The translations under genes and the position numbers were made by a program. Of a stretch of 64,000 bases of DNA, positions 10,566 to 23,101 are shown one piece after another. The notes beneath the pieces are model-generated. The model worked only from the letters and a program-made list of their open reading frames with translations. It ran no database searches and was not told the DNA's origin. The stretch's first letter is position 1. Every line of letters starts with the position of its first letter. Origin of the DNA: Echinarachnius parma (taxonomy: Eukaryota; Echinodermata; Echinoidea; Clypeasteroida; Echinarachniidae); NCBI GenBank assembly GCA_037951105.1, contig JBAMJV010000832.1, positions 124,001 through 188,000 on the forward strand, in the 5' to 3' direction.

Positions 10566-11191
10566 ACGCTATACAGATATCACTATATTTATCACATCGC
10601 ATTGTTCAGGTGCACGAACTGTTTGGCGCTAGGAGTTAATACAAAATGAGGAACGCACAGTTAGTGTAAAAACAACCAGTATAATACAATAATATTTCCG
10701 ACTGTAATATTCACGAAACCATGACTATGATGTACAATAGGTTTACTCAATCCAGACATTTATATATCAATGGTTTCTCGAAAAGGTAACATGAGATATC
10801 CAATGACCTATGGGATACAGATGGGAACAGGTGACTCCTTGTGGTGTCTGCTGGGAACACCTAATTTATCAATGATCACGTGCAGAAGAACTAAAGGGAA
10901 ATGTTTTGGCACCAGGACCTATATTCACAGAACATCACTAGCTCATTTCGAGTGTAAGTCTATTTAAAATGCTGGGATTAAATTAAGCAATATAAAATGC
11001 TTTTAGTCACCAACAATTTGTATCTGGGTAAGCATTTAGTTGCTGGTAGGTGGACCCTAGTTGGCAACTAAAATGATATATTGTTGCATACTTAGCCCAA
11101 CAATCTAAATAGAATAAGAATGGAACAATCTAGAATCGTTTATGAAACGGGTCCAGGAGTTTAAAGTTATTGATGGAAAGGGTTAATATTT
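10566..11191. other. No gene seen
   Basis: The stretch is non-coding. A weak hairpin joins TTTTAGTCACCAAC (about 11004) with GTTGGCAACTAAAA (about 11063). The open frame at 10770-10967 has no recognisable product. Confidence 0.4.
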
Positions 11192-11434
11192 AGGGCCCAT
11201 ATTTTAAAAAGCCCACTAGCTTAGTTACTTGCTTAGTCTATGTTGTATTACGTAGCTAAGAATTAAACCCGGGATAATTTAGTTGCTAACTAGGGTTAAC
11301 TTAGTGGGTACCGAAGGCTTACCCAGTTAACCCGAGTTGGGTACCAGGGAAACTGTTTGTTGCTCACTAAACTGTATTATTTGAAATTCACTTAGCAAGG
11401 AACTAAGCTAGAGGGGTTTGCTGAATATGGGCCC
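11192..11434. mobile_element. Fold-back MITE, family Q copy 1
   Basis: The left end AGGGCCCATATT is inverted at the right end (AATATGGGCCCT). The subterminal word CTAGCTTAGTTACTTGCT on the left pairs with AGCAAGGAACTAAGCTAG on the right. The element is about 243 bp. A detached right end of the same family lies at 34391-34428. Confidence 0.75.
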
Positions 11435-12984
11435 TCCGGACAAACAGTTTAAGATAACGTCAAAGATGGCTGCAATGTGGCAGACATCGTTAAGAAATAC
11501 ATAAACAGGGTAACATTTATCCAACAGTCCCAATACATTTACATATTATATTCTTTGTCCAAAGACATGAAACATTTACTCGAGTTGTAAACTATTCACA
11601 AACATATATCCATACACTCTCCGTCACCGTTATATCCACTCCCCATTCATATAGGTATGTTCCGCTACCAATGTCAAAATTATGATGGTTGGAGCCACAC
11701 ACATCCACACAAGCCTGTCGAATGAACCCCCTACCTTTAGTATCAACATCCATATTGCTCATTCTTAGTGCTAGAAGGTCTATGCTGCCATTCAGGGTCT
11801 ATCGCGTTAACGACCCTTTGACACTAAATAATTGGGCCCCTACTAATAGCATTGTAGGATTCATGTTCATTGCATCAATACTCATTCAGTGTCCCTTTAG
11901 TGCTAAAGGGGCTTCTTAACTGCATACAAGTAATGGTGCATCAACGCCTTTTTGACACTCACAACATTAAGTATTCCTCCACCTTTAATTCGACCCCTCT
12001 TGCTACGTCACGTGTGTCGGTGGGTGTCGAGTGGCAACATATTGATATACAGATGGGTTGAACCAGTTGTTACCATCACAAGCTCAGATATAATGTTGAG
12101 TGTTGGTAGACAATGGTAGATATATTTCACCTAAATCCAATGAAATCCTACGAAATTGGCACAACATGTTTGAAATTACGCCTTGTTAATAACACCTGTG
12201 CATTATTCGGCAAAAATTAAGATACCTAACGCTTTTACTGGTTATCACATAAAAATACTACACAATTTACCTTCAAAACCAATATCAACGGTTTTGAGGA
12301 GAAACACGACTAACTAACAGAACAAAACTCAATATTATCTTTAAGACCTGGATAGCCGGTAAGTCACAGGGTGTTAAGGGGGCCAATTACTTCAAGGGGC
12401 ACATCTTAATTGCAAGGGCTTGACAAATGTTGGTACTCATTCAGAGTGTAAGGATCTCGTCACCTACAAAATAATACAAAATGAATGCAACATAAGTCAG
12501 CTTGTGTTGAGTTACATATTCATACAAAATCGTATGCTCATGCCCAACGAGGTTTAAATACAATATACAAGGTGATGAATGGGATTATTATAACTCAGTT
12601 TGATTCGCGCAAATAGCTATAATTATTTGTCAATAAAAACGGAAACTGCAACCCGATGATAACAAATTATCAAAATGTGATGTCAGTGGTACATTGATAC
12701 ATTATGTACAAATACAATGGAATTTGTATTTTAAATTCCAATTCAATGTTTATAATTTTGCACACAAAACTATACATTCAGACGTAAATTTATTTAGCGG
12801 TGGACATGGTAAATAAATAAAACGTTTCAATTCAAATACTAATACAGCATAGTAGCTGTGGTATGAATGGCATAACAAAAACAAAAACTTGCTTCATTTT
12901 ATTTGAACGAAATACTCCATACTTTAGCCATACCATAAGAGAGTGACGAAAACATTGAGATGCATAATCAGGGGGTAGGAGTTA
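11435..12984. other. No gene seen
   Basis: This is 1.5 kb of AT-rich DNA. Short open frames at 11689-11919 and 11870-12061 have no family signal. No clear repeat structure was found by eye. Confidence 0.45.
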
Positions 12985-13300
12985 CACGCCCCCCTCCCCC
13001 CCCCCCCCCCCCCCCACCTCCAATAATTCGACAATATAATAACGAAACAAAGAAAGAAGGTAATATTACAGAAATACAAAGAGCGTGCATGCCAATAATT
13101 CCTATAAGTGGTCCGCCCGACATTTCATTTCCATTCAGTAAGCGCCACTGATTATGGTAGCCCGCCCTCTCTGCCTGAATATTATAGTTACTCTATGGGC
13201 GCTGACCACCTAGGAGAGGGGGGGGGGGCCTAGGAGGGGGGGGGGGCCTAGGAGGGGGGGGGGGGGGGGTCGGGAGAAGAGAGGAGGGGGTTGGGACAAG
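12985..13300. repeat. Cluster of poly-C and poly-G runs
   Basis: A mostly-C stretch lies at 12989-13016. Three G-rich runs lie at about 13210-13270, separated by CCTAGGA. They resemble the G/C-rich interiors of CAG-ended elements elsewhere in the window (55877, 33235), but no matching ends were found here. Confidence 0.8.
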
Positions 13301-13535
13301 GTTTACTATATAGCGGCAACATTTACCAATTACTTTTTTTAAATGGTCGTACATATTTCGCTATTCACTTTCCGAAAGATGAGGGGCGGTGAGGGGTGAA
13401 GAGGGGTGGGTATAAGGGGGTAGCGTATATCTTATACCTCATTGGGTGGGGCAAGCACATTCCACTGTGTGGGGCGACAATTGCTCCGCAGGGTTTCTCA
13501 ATGTTTATCGATCGCCACTTTGCCGCTCTAGTGAA

Positions 13536-13690
13536 AATTTAGTTAGGATTATGTTTATGTTTAAGTTAATGGCTAGTGTTTGGGTTACGTTTCGGTTTAT
13601 GATAGGGGTCAAAGTTACGTTTAGAGCAAGCGTTAGCTTTACGTTTATGTTAAGGATTGTGGTTGCGTTTGGTGCGCGCGTTTTATTTAG
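13536..13690. repeat. Degenerate GTTAGG/GTTACGTTT-type simple repeat
   Basis: Loose repeats of TTAGGATT, GTTTATG and GTTACGTTT run for about 150 bp. They recall decayed telomere-like or related hexamer repeats. The 86-codon open frame here is a by-product of the stop-poor composition. Confidence 0.5.
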
Positions 13691-13749
13691 TGTTAATAAT
13701 ATGTGATGTTTAAAAAAAAATGAAAGAGGAGTATTGTCGCATAAGCATA

Positions 13750-14374
13750 GAACACCCCCCTCCCACCCCCCCCCCCCCTTATTACATCCATCTGACTATG
13801 CCACTGGGATAGCACCAAAGCCTCGAATCAATAAACGATTGGTCACTTGTCAAGATCCCTGAAGAGCTCTCAGCCCCTCTCCTCACCAAAGTCTTCTATA
13901 AATAAACAAGATGGTTACTCTCGAGATGGATGGAGGTCATGATCAGGGGTAATTGGAAAATACCTTGACTGCTCGGTCAAAGCAAAGATGGAATAGTCGG
14001 GGGGACTGTAAAACCTTTCCGTCGTACGTACTTCACGTTTCTCCTTGAATTTAACAAATTAAATAAATGCATGCTTATTTTTCATTTTATATTGTACACT
14101 AACTCTAAAGCAAATATTGTCATCATCTTACTTGTAAACAAAACATGAACATAAATTGGACTTTATTACATAATTCATTGATAATTATGTTTTATCATTC
14201 TCTAAATATATATATATTATATAATTATAGTCTCTTTGACCATCCCACCCACTCTCTCACCCCTTTGCTCTTTCATACTTCCCCATGTCGCCAATGTTCT
14301 CCTTGTTACGTGGTCATTAACGGAGGTGTAATGCATCTACTTGCATCATTATGTTGATCACTCGTGGTAATGAC
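13750..14374. other. No gene seen
   Basis: A poly-C run at 13751-13778 is followed by CTATGCCACTG (about 13794-13804). This resembles the right end of a CAG-type element, but no left partner was found. The rest is unremarkable. Confidence 0.4.
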
Positions 14375-14571
14375 CAGTGGCGTGGACTTGTCAGACTGAT
14401 TTGGGGCACACAATTTATTGGGATGGGGAGGGGCACACCCTACGTATTTATTTATTTTGACAGGATTTTCCCCTTATGTTTGTAATGCTTGTGCCAAATT
14501 ATTGGGGGCACATGTCACACCCCCCTCCCCCGGGCCCCCCTTCCGCCCCTGCCCCCTTAGCTACGGCACTG
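14375..14571. mobile_element. CAGTGGCG-ended MITE, probably hAT-like
   Basis: The left end CAGTGGCGTGGACTT pairs with the right end, which reads CAGTGCCGTAGCTAAG when inverted. The interior is rich in CCCC and GGGGCACA. No clear target duplication was seen. Assignment to hAT rests on similarity to the elements at 47188 and 55877. Confidence 0.6.
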
Positions 14572-15160
14572 GAAACGACTAAGTACATTACATTGAGATA
14601 AGTAAAAGTACATTGGATAGGAAATTGTAATAGGAATATGATGATGACCTTTTGCGTAATCACATACACCCGATCTTGAGTATCATCGCAATCACCATTA
14701 CATCAATCAGCCGAGAATGGCGGATGACAATCCATAAGGGTAATTTTCGTTAACGGTATGAAGTTTGGAGTCCTTCAATTCCGGGAAATAAAACTTTGGA
14801 TTAGCTTTTGGAGTAATAAAGGACATTTATATATCCTTTCCTATTGAGTGTTTAATTAGATTTGGTGTATGAATGGAGACCGAGAAGGATGGGAACGTGT
14901 TCCTTAGCACTGTGCGCGCTTTAAAGCCGACTGGCTGGAATACTCCCTATGGAGTGGAAAATGTACATTTTGGAAAGCGCTATGTTACCCACGTGAATAG
15001 CGCTATATCAGTTGTTATTTATATTATTATCATTTATTAAGATTTAAGAATTCTTTGCTCATTGAAGAGAGCTAAGATTTCTTTTAAATATGATCATGGA
15101 TCGTAAGAGATATGTCTTTCTATACCATCTACAGGTTAATGTCGTAAAAACTAAACATGG

Positions 15161-15450
15161 GCCGGACATTTTTGACAGTCGGACGATGATTCGCATTTCA
15201 TGCAATTCTCCTCATCATCTACCTGACAGTGCCCCAGTCCGGGACTTCGATTTTACATGAAAAAGGGGGCCGGACAACAGTAGTAGGCGGACGATAATCC
15301 ACCCTTCAAGTGCATGCTTCTTCCACCTGACTGTGCCCCCAGAAAGCTTCACAAAAAACGAGGACCAGACACTTTTGAAAGGCGGCTGACAATTCACCTT
15401 TCATAATCGGCACCTTCCACATGAACGTGCCCCCATATCTCAACACGAAA
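15161..15450. repeat. Three diverged tandem units of about 95 bp
   Basis: The units start near 15161 (GGCCGGACATTTTTGACAG), 15270 (GGCCGGACAACAG) and 15362 (GGACCAGACACTTTTGA). Each holds GGCGGACGAT-, CACCTGACTGTGCCCCCA- and ACACGAAA-like words. The minus-strand open frame at 15215-15397 is the array read in reverse. Confidence 0.7.
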
Positions 15451-15454
15451 CATA

Positions 15455-16819
15455 ATGGAAAATGTTGCCTGCGTTTACATTACGTTTCACTAAGTTAGCC
15501 GTGATCTCCACCACGGTGGAAATCAACTCAACCATTTTAATAGCTTTCGTCAACATTCCATGCCCTGTTAACTGCCCCCCCGAGACCTAGTGGTATTATA
15601 GAGATAATCTCCTCCGGTTACACGCAGTAAACCAATAAGAACGGTGTAAACGGTGATAAAATTCTACTAGAGGCACAAATCTCTCAACCTCTCCTCAGGC
15701 CTGAGGAGCGGATATTTTCCAACTTGGGTGAAACGTAATGAACCCAACTTACACATGAGGTCCATGTGTCCCGTGTAAAGTATATTGGAATGACAATGTG
15801 TGGGGGTCAGTGGGTTAACGTGGTTCGATATCGGTGACGACTCATTACTCGTGGACAATGAGCTCGATGTTGAGTGGTATTCAAGATGTTTGATTGATTG
15901 AGTGGATTAAGAGGACAATCCTTAAAGCCGAGAGCTGTCTTGGCGAGCCATGAAGCAGATATGAACTCAATTAGCTGCGTCTTCTGTAATTTCACGTCGG
16001 TCCGACGATCAATCTAAATTGAGTTGTGCTTACTTGCATGCTTGCTTGCTTGCTTGCTTGCCTACTTTCTTGCTCTAAGGACTTTGTTCTGGTTCGTCGA
16101 CGTGTGTCATTTGATTCCGTCTTGTCACATTTAGCAGCTTCATATAAATAATGTTCTCTTCTCTCGTCTGCGTCCATGACTTTACTAACTTCTTATTTAA
16201 TCCTTTCATTACTTTATTCATGTCGGTCGGTAGAACTTCAATTTGGTGGGATCTTTGTTATGCGTTGACAGAGTTTTTAGTTCCAACCTTCTTCACAATA
16301 TTCTTTTCTTTGAAATGAGTTTGGGTATTCATTATTTTCATTTGATTGCTAGTGGTAGCTACTGCTGTGCAATCAATATCATATAAGATACAGCAGCGCA
16401 ACCAACAACAGCAGAGAAGTAGAAGATAATAATGAAATGTTGAAGAAGAAAAGGGCAGAGGAGGATGAGAGGATGAGAAGGATGGAAAGAGTAGGAAGAC
16501 AGGGATGATATGATGATGCGGAGAGGCATCTGAATGAAGGGAAGAAGGATACATTTGAGATTCCCGAGATCATTGTGTGATGCATTTTATGAAATATTGT
16601 CATTGCACTCATAACATGGCTTCCATACACTTTTTAAAAAAACAATTCCACGAAAATACGGTGACAATTTCTTTTATATTTAATGCCACGTTATCGCGTT
16701 ATTGAACATTATGTTTAGGTTCACTTTTAGGATTTGTGTTAGGGGCTCGGTTACGGTTAAACATTTGAGTTTGTATATCATGTTGTTGAAGCATTTATTT
16801 TGAAGCAAATAATAACAAT
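15455..16819. other. No gene; one TTGC microsatellite
   Basis: The tetranucleotide TTGC repeats at about 16034-16061. Bases 16380-16510 are purine-rich (GAAGAAGGATG-type). Open frames on the minus strand there are low-complexity serine/leucine-rich reads and not genes. Confidence 0.6.
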
Positions 16820-16985
16820 GCTGATTGGTTATAGTTAACCGGTATAGTATTCATATCACTTACATTGGCATTAATTAACTATTTTGACTTTCGATGAAAT
16901 GGATGTATAAATATCATCATAAGTCAACGTAATTAATTAATGCCAATTTAATTAATATGAATAGTACCGGTTAAACAAACGCAGC
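16820..16985. mobile_element. Fold-back MITE-like hairpin
   Basis: TTAACCGGTATAGTATTCAT on the left pairs with ATGAATAGTACCGGTTAA on the right. The inner word TTGGCATTAATTAA pairs with TTAATTAATGCCAA. The hairpin is about 165 bp and non-coding. Confidence 0.65.
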
Positions 16986-18539
16986 ATTATCGCCATACGA
17001 AAGCCTTGTCTACACTGTGTGTTACTTTTAGGCATGGTTTAGTTTATGTTCTTGTGTCAATGAATGTTTGCTAACCGTCAAAGATTGTTCACACTTTTAT
17101 CAGCAATTAGATTACATAACCTAATGGTCACTGAGTAAATACAGACACCAATGTTTAAACATAAATACAAATAGTAACTGTGCATCAAGCCCAGACGATT
17201 TCACCAGTCTACATCCAAACATACGAACTATGGCCATGCAAGGGAGATAATAATACAGTAGTCGAGTGGTCAAAGTTTTACTTCTAATCCGAATTTACAC
17301 TCCATTGTATGTCACAATTTGTTTTCTTTCAATTATACATGTATATGTATCAGTAAAGGACCCCAATGCGTTATAAACGTGCGCATGCTCTTTTTTAACC
17401 TGCATAATACGTGCTGACATGTTTGTGGAAAGTAGAAAGGGTGATATTTTGAGCATGCATTCCCCTTCCAATACGGCGATCAAATATTATTATCCATATA
17501 TTCATACAGAGGGTATGACCTATTATTTTTCAGTAAGAAAGTAAAATGATTGAAACATTTTCTGTAACACTCTGCAAGAGGTGTATCATTAATTAAAACG
17601 GCTGAAGCGTGAATCGCTCCCCATGACATTATGTCGACCACCGAGCATCAAACAGTTGGATATAGCACGAACCTTGTCCCTTATCAAGATAATTTAAAAC
17701 AACTGACTCATTGTTTTTAACAACATTTAGTAAAAATCTACCAGCACCAGTTGTCTCGGGTTCAAATATTATTCTTATTTACATTAAATACCCCTAGTCA
17801 GTTTCCCTATGTTTGAAATACATTTTTAGTAAAGTGAAAAGACTTGGCGGAAGTTCAAGCTTAATTTCTTTAGGAAGGGGTTCACTGTGTGTGTAACAGA
17901 GGATCGCGCAGACGATTTCCCAAAACAAATTTTAAGAACGACCTAAACGTTTTCAAAAACATAATGAAAAAATGCAAGGTGCTAAAACGCAACTTGACGT
18001 CGTGGTTGATTTTGGTCTTATGCTGTAATTATCAATGAACATGTTAGATGGACGAGAGCGACTTAAGAAAAGACTCACAAGTCACAAAAATAATACGGTT
18101 TACATTCACAATACCAAAAAGATGTTATTGACAAACTTGACAGAGATAAGTAGTATGCTCAATGAAAAATGTTTTATGTATGCAAGACCAACAACCTCCA
18201 CAGCCCCTGGGCAACCCGTGGGGTCTGTAGACATAACACTAATATGAAAAACACTAAAGTCTAAACCTAGCTATTCCCCTCATTGGTTTACATAATTTAA
18301 ATGTTACTCATAACCAAGTCAAATGACAACGTTGCAAAAACAATAGGTTACATACACTCACAAAACGATCACCATGTGAGTTATGTGTCTACCCCCGTGT
18401 CCACCCCGTCCCTGCCCCCTTTATGCACCTCGCCCCCATCCGAAGCGTACCCGTCGACTTCCAATTTGCCAGCCAGGTGAGATTATTGAATCGTATCTCA
18501 TTATCAGCACAGCAAGGTACGGAGCGTCGACCTCTGTCT
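16986..18539. other. No gene seen
   Basis: GTCGAGTGGTCAAAG at 17261 resembles a tRNA A-box region, as in the SINE piece at 23855, but no B box follows. No other structure was recognised. Confidence 0.4.
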
Positions 18540-18935
18540 TTAAAGGGATCTAGTAACTTTGTTGAGATGTGCAAAAACTGATGAATGGTTGATGCAATGT
18601 ATACTGTTGTTACCTCATATGTCCTCAGGGTATTGTGTGAAAATTTCAGGTCAAATGGACAATGTATGGCCAAGTAATGAGCGAAAATGCAAAGTGATAT
18701 TGGGTGATATTCACCAACTCACTGCATTCACTTTGTACAGGGATGAAAATCTCGCCCGGAGATTTTCTTATCTAAATACTTCAATCATACATATCTTTGT
18801 AATGAAAGGGAAATTTGAAAAACCGAAAGCTGTCCCATGATTTTATTGTTAATACGAATACAACAAGGTATAAAGGAACCGCTAGAATTACAATTTTATT
18901 TTGAGGATTTGGACAATGTTACTAAGTCCCTTTAA
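18540..18935 (+). mobile_element. TTAA-flanked MITE, family A copy 2
   Basis: This is a complete copy. The left end is TTAA plus AGGGATCTAGTAACTTTG. The right end, read inverted, is TTAA plus AGGGACTTAGTAACATTG. It belongs to the first subfamily. Its right TTAA (18932-18935) is also the first TTAA of the inverted copy 3. Confidence 0.9.
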
Positions 18936-19317
18936 AGGGACTTAGTAACATTGTCCAAATCCTCAAAATAAAATTTTAATTCTAGCGGTTCCCTTATACC
19001 TTGTTGTATTCGTATTAACAATAAAATCATGGGACAGGTTTCGGTTTTTCAAATTTCCCTTTCGTTACAAAGATATGTACGCTCGAAGTATTCAGATAAG
19101 AAAAACTCTGGTGGAGTTTTGAAACCGTGTACAAAGTGAGTGCAGTGAGTTAGTGAATATCACTTTGCATTTTCGCTCATTACTTGGCCATTCAATGTCC
19201 ATTTGACTTGAAATTTTCACACAATACCCTGTGGACATATGAGATAACAACAATATGCATTGCATCAACCATTCATCACTTTTTGCACATGTCAACAAAG
19301 TTACTAGATCCCTTTAA
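18932..19317 (-). mobile_element. TTAA-flanked MITE, family A copy 3, inverted
   Basis: This is a complete copy in the opposite orientation, fused to copy 2 through one shared TTAA. Together 18540-19317 can fold into a near-perfect hairpin of about 390 bp per arm. It carries a 68-codon open frame (19092-19298, minus) almost identical to the one in the copy at 37011. Confidence 0.9.
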
Positions 19318-19817
19318 TAGTTTGTGAGTTTTTGAGGTGTTAGTCCCGCACGTAACGTTTCCTGCTGGCTACATGAATATCTGCATGGACGTTGAATTAG
19401 ATGACTTCTTAGTGCATAAGGCTTGTTGTATGATTACATATTTCTAAGATATTGAATGCATTATCACATGCTAATGGCACCGGCGGAACAATAACTTTGC
19501 AAGATATCCCATTCCTTCTCAGCAAAAATCAACAAACGAAAACGAATGCAATAGAACAGCAACCTAGATGATAGTGTGCGAAGTGTTAGTGAACTTAGTC
19601 CCGCACGTAACATTTCCCGCAGGCGACATATTATATAGAACATATGACTTCGTTACGTTATGCTATTTAGATGATTGCATATTTCAGATAATGGCTTGAT
19701 TCACAAATGCCAGTTAATTACATGAGTGCAAATAAAGATATTCTATTTCTACCACAGACAAACGAATTCAATCAACAAAGAGCATCAACCTCAAAACTAA
19801 GGTCGTTTGCGATGTAT

Positions 19818-20265
19818 CCGCCCGGGTGGCGTATATTTGTTTTACACCACTGTTCGACCATGTTCGCTCAAAATGCGCTGGTAAGCCAAGACTAGTGCCT
19901 GCTATATGTGACTAGCGCCTGCTGTGTGCGATACAATTTCTATGCATCAAAAGCCTAGCCATTTTCTCAATAACATCGTAGTTTCACACTCCATTGTGAC
20001 TGTGAGTACATTGTATCTACGCCTAGATGAATATTCCTAGTCTCATCGTCGTGGTCGTAGTCCGCATCGAGATCGGCCACTAAGTTAATGGTCACCCTCG
20101 CCCTTGGACTTGTCTTCGCTAGATCGAGATCGCAGAGTCGCAGATAAATTAATATGGCATAGAGTAGGCTCTAGTCTTGACTTACCAGCGCGTTTTGGGC
20201 CCGTTTTGAGCGAACATGGTCGAACAGTGGTGTAAAAAAAATATACGCGCCCGGGTGTGTCCGTC
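19818..20265. mobile_element. Fold-back element inside the 245-bp array
   Basis: Arms 19818-19912 and 20162-20265 are inverted copies with TTTACACCACTGTTCGACCA and CATGTTCGCTCAAAA. Their outer edges read CCGCCCGGGT and ACCCGGGCGC. The middle of about 250 bp is unmatched. No transposase was seen. Confidence 0.75.
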
Positions 20266-20411
20266 GCGCATCTTACATTTCCCATCCGGATAACGTCGTT
20301 ACATTAGAATATTTTGGAAGCATGATTACATATTTCAGACATGCAATTGATTAACACGAGCCGGGTTGTGACACCAGTGCAACAATAACTTGGCAATATA
20401 TCAAACTCCTA

Positions 20412-21051
20412 TTAAAGGGAGAGATCCACTTTTGCAAGCCAAAATTCAAAAGTTGCGAGGTTATTGTCTTATATGAAAGGAAATGTCATTTAATAGCATG
20501 CCTGAAAAAATTAGGGCTTGAAATCTCTTTTTCGTGGAGTTATAAGACCTAAAACTTAATAAACTGAGGGACGTCGGTTAATTATGTACTAAGTATTTTC
20601 GGCCGGTGAGTAAGTTCGTACATAGATTTCACGGAGTGCCAGATCGGTATGCATGACCCCTACGTGACACGCGCTAGCTACGTGACTCGCGCATAAGTAC
20701 TAATGTGTGAGCGTTTACCAAGCAAAATACCCAAACATCGCTTAAACTGACTACATGTAATTATATATTCTTTCTTTTTGAGATCTTTTTCCGTGACATA
20801 CGTTAACAAATGTCGGCTTCACAATACCTTTACGAGAATTAGTACTATATTGTTGTAATATTATGCTAAATCAGTTGAACTCCTTTATTGACCGATATAT
20901 AGTTTAAATGGAGGGACGCATTCGTTTTTCATTCGTAGAATCCAAATTAGAGGGCTGTTCGCTCTGATTTTTTTTTGGCGTGTTACATTGATCCCCATCC
21001 GTCAACTGAAAGCTGTTCAGACGTTTTGTAAAAGTGGATCTGTCCCTTTAA
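20412..21051 (+). mobile_element. TTAA-flanked MITE, family C copy 1
   Basis: TTAA stands at both ends. The left end is AGGGAGAGATCCACTTTTGC. The right end, inverted, is AGGGACAGATCCACTTTTAC. The copy is full length at about 640 bp, with CGTGACTCGCGCATAAGTAC in the middle. It matches 43952-44567 and 45054-45496 in inverted orientation. Confidence 0.9.
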
Positions 21052-21300
21052 AATTCATGTTTCTCATCTAAATCAACAAACAGAAATGAATGCAAAAGAG
21101 CATCAACCTATGTGGTCGTTTGCGAGGTGTCCCGCGTGTTACATAATTATATTCATGTTGGCTACGTGCATGATCTAACCCTAGGGATGACTTCGTTATA
21201 TTAGAATCCTTTTTTACACGATTAAATATTTCAGATATTACGTTCATTAACACGAGCTAGGTGATGATACGAGTGCAAAAAGTATTTTGGGAAGACATTA

Positions 21301-22565
21301 TTTTTTAATTAATGTCTCTCCCCCAAATTAACTGAATAAATTGGACCGTTTAAAATGCGTACGAGATCACCATTCAGGTGATAGTAATAATTTATTATCA
21401 TAATTCGGGCAATTAAAACTTAGGAAAACAAGGTATAGCCAGGCAAATGCATGTTAAGCTATATGATGGCATTGCCCACTATTAACAATTTCCCATTATG
21501 AACATTTCCCATGCGCCCATTACGTATGTTATCATCTGTATATCTCTGTTAGATATTAACCCAGTCACGACTGGTCCTTAAAACTACTCGGGCTGTGTGG
21601 TCTATGGAGGATGCATGTTTAATCATTAATCAAAATTCGAAGATAGGCTTGAATGAGTTAAAGTTGATGTAGCAGAAAGTCTCGATTACTGTATGGCGGC
21701 CTAGCCAAGATTAATCCGGTCGGGGATGGGGAGGCTGAATAGTCCTGGGCCGGTATTCAATTCCATACTTTAGTGAGTTAAAATGTCAAAATTTACCTTA
21801 AGTAAGTTGTTGAGATTTTATTAATTCATCAACTGAAAATCTTACAAAAATGTTGATGTCATAATGTCTTCAAATATTACATTCAGGTTTTGTTTTACTG
21901 TAGACGTAGTAAAATTTTTAAAAAGTAGAGTTCTCAGACTAGAAAATGTTCGAATAGTTGTATTTTCCTTCTGGCAGGAAGTGGAAAGGGGAAAGATTTG
22001 TCACTAACCATACACCCCTACCCCCAAGGCAAGAATGTCAGAAATTCGGGGTAATCGCCCCATGGCCACCCACCAGCCCCAATCTACACCAGTGCTCGAT
22101 AATCAGAATGAGAAAAGTGCAAGAATGTCTTGCTTATAACTGCCTCATCCATGCGGTCATACGGGGAGAACAGCTTCAGAAAATTATCTTGATTGACTGT
22201 GACAAGTTGTAAAGTGCTAGGGGTTCAAATTAAACGCGAATGGGACAACTAATACATCATCCATTGGCACGGCGTTGGCTTCCTCGATTAGGGGTGGGGT
22301 TAATCCATGTGTCTCTTCCCTTATTCAATATGTCTTACCTCTTTACTTGTGGCAAGTGCTCCCTAACGCCAGACCTCCCCCATCATTCAAAGTAAGCAAC
22401 GCCTTGAACATTTGAACAAAACATGATATTCTATTGTCAGCAACGAATAGATACTTTTCTATTCTAATTTCCTTGCGGTATCGTTTCATCAACTGTATCG
22501 TATGTCAGGTTTTTGCTTCTTGTCAAGTTTACACTGATCGAAAGTCACACCTGTCTTTCCCAAGC
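21301..22565. other. Mostly featureless, with one weak transposase-like reading
   Basis: The plus frame at 21958-22212 contains the residues APWPPTSPNLH. These resemble the WPPxSPDLNP signature near the second catalytic Asp of Tc1/mariner transposases. The expected Glu/Asp and the PIENLW continuation are absent. It may be a worn DNA-transposon remnant or chance. No other gene was seen. Confidence 0.25.
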
Positions 22566-23101
22566 TTAAAGGGGTAGTTCAGTTTTTGTAAAGAGGACGC
22601 TGCACAAAAAGGTTTTTGTGAGATAATGAAAAACTGAGTGTAAAACTTGGACGTGCATACAATTTGAATGGCAGAATAAACTTTATTTGATCAAAATCGG
22701 TTCAGAAACGGCTGAAATATCAATAAATATATCTGATCGTAATAAATCTGGGGCCCAGATTTATTCGATGATTTAAACCAAAAAATAAAAAATGCTTACA
22801 CTTTTTAAACAATTTTCAAAAGAGGTTTTAAAATAGTTGTTGATGATCTCTCTATTTAATCATTATTTCAACAAAATATCACAAGCATACTTTTGTATGA
22901 AAAATGGTTGAAACCGATGCTTTTTACAGAGCCTCTTGTGTTTGAATGGCTCTTTTTGTATGATAACAGGCTTTTTACTTAGTCGTTAGTAATTTTCTAT
23001 ACCTTTCGAGCATGGTGTAGTTATGACTATTAGTTTGTAATGTTATTGTGCAGGTTTGGTTACTAAAGCTCAGCCTTACCAAAACTGTACTATCCCTTTA
23101 A
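22566..23101 (+). mobile_element. TTAA-flanked MITE, family D copy 1
   Basis: TTAA stands at both ends. The left end is AGGGGTAGTTCAGTTTTTGT. The right end, inverted, is AGGGATAGTACAGTTTTGGT. The copy is about 536 bp and matches 58468-59012 along its whole length. A near-perfect internal palindrome centred on GGGGCCC lies at about 22741-22766. Confidence 0.9.

Larger units (their letters stand above)
19325..21300. repeat. Four diverged tandem units of about 245 bp, twice interrupted
   Basis: Each unit contains TAGTCCCGCACGTAACRTTTC, GATTACATATTTCAGATA, ATCAACAAACGAAAACGAAT and AGAGCATCAACCT. The units lie at 19325-19565, 19566-19817, 20266-20411 plus 21052-21105, and 21106-21300. A fold-back element (19818-20265) separates units 2 and 3. 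A family C MITE (20412-21051) is inserted inside unit 3. Confidence 0.8.

Noticed and set aside
16258-16630. Serine/leucine-rich minus frames
   Set aside because: The region is purine-rich simple sequence on the plus strand, and two frames are open at once.
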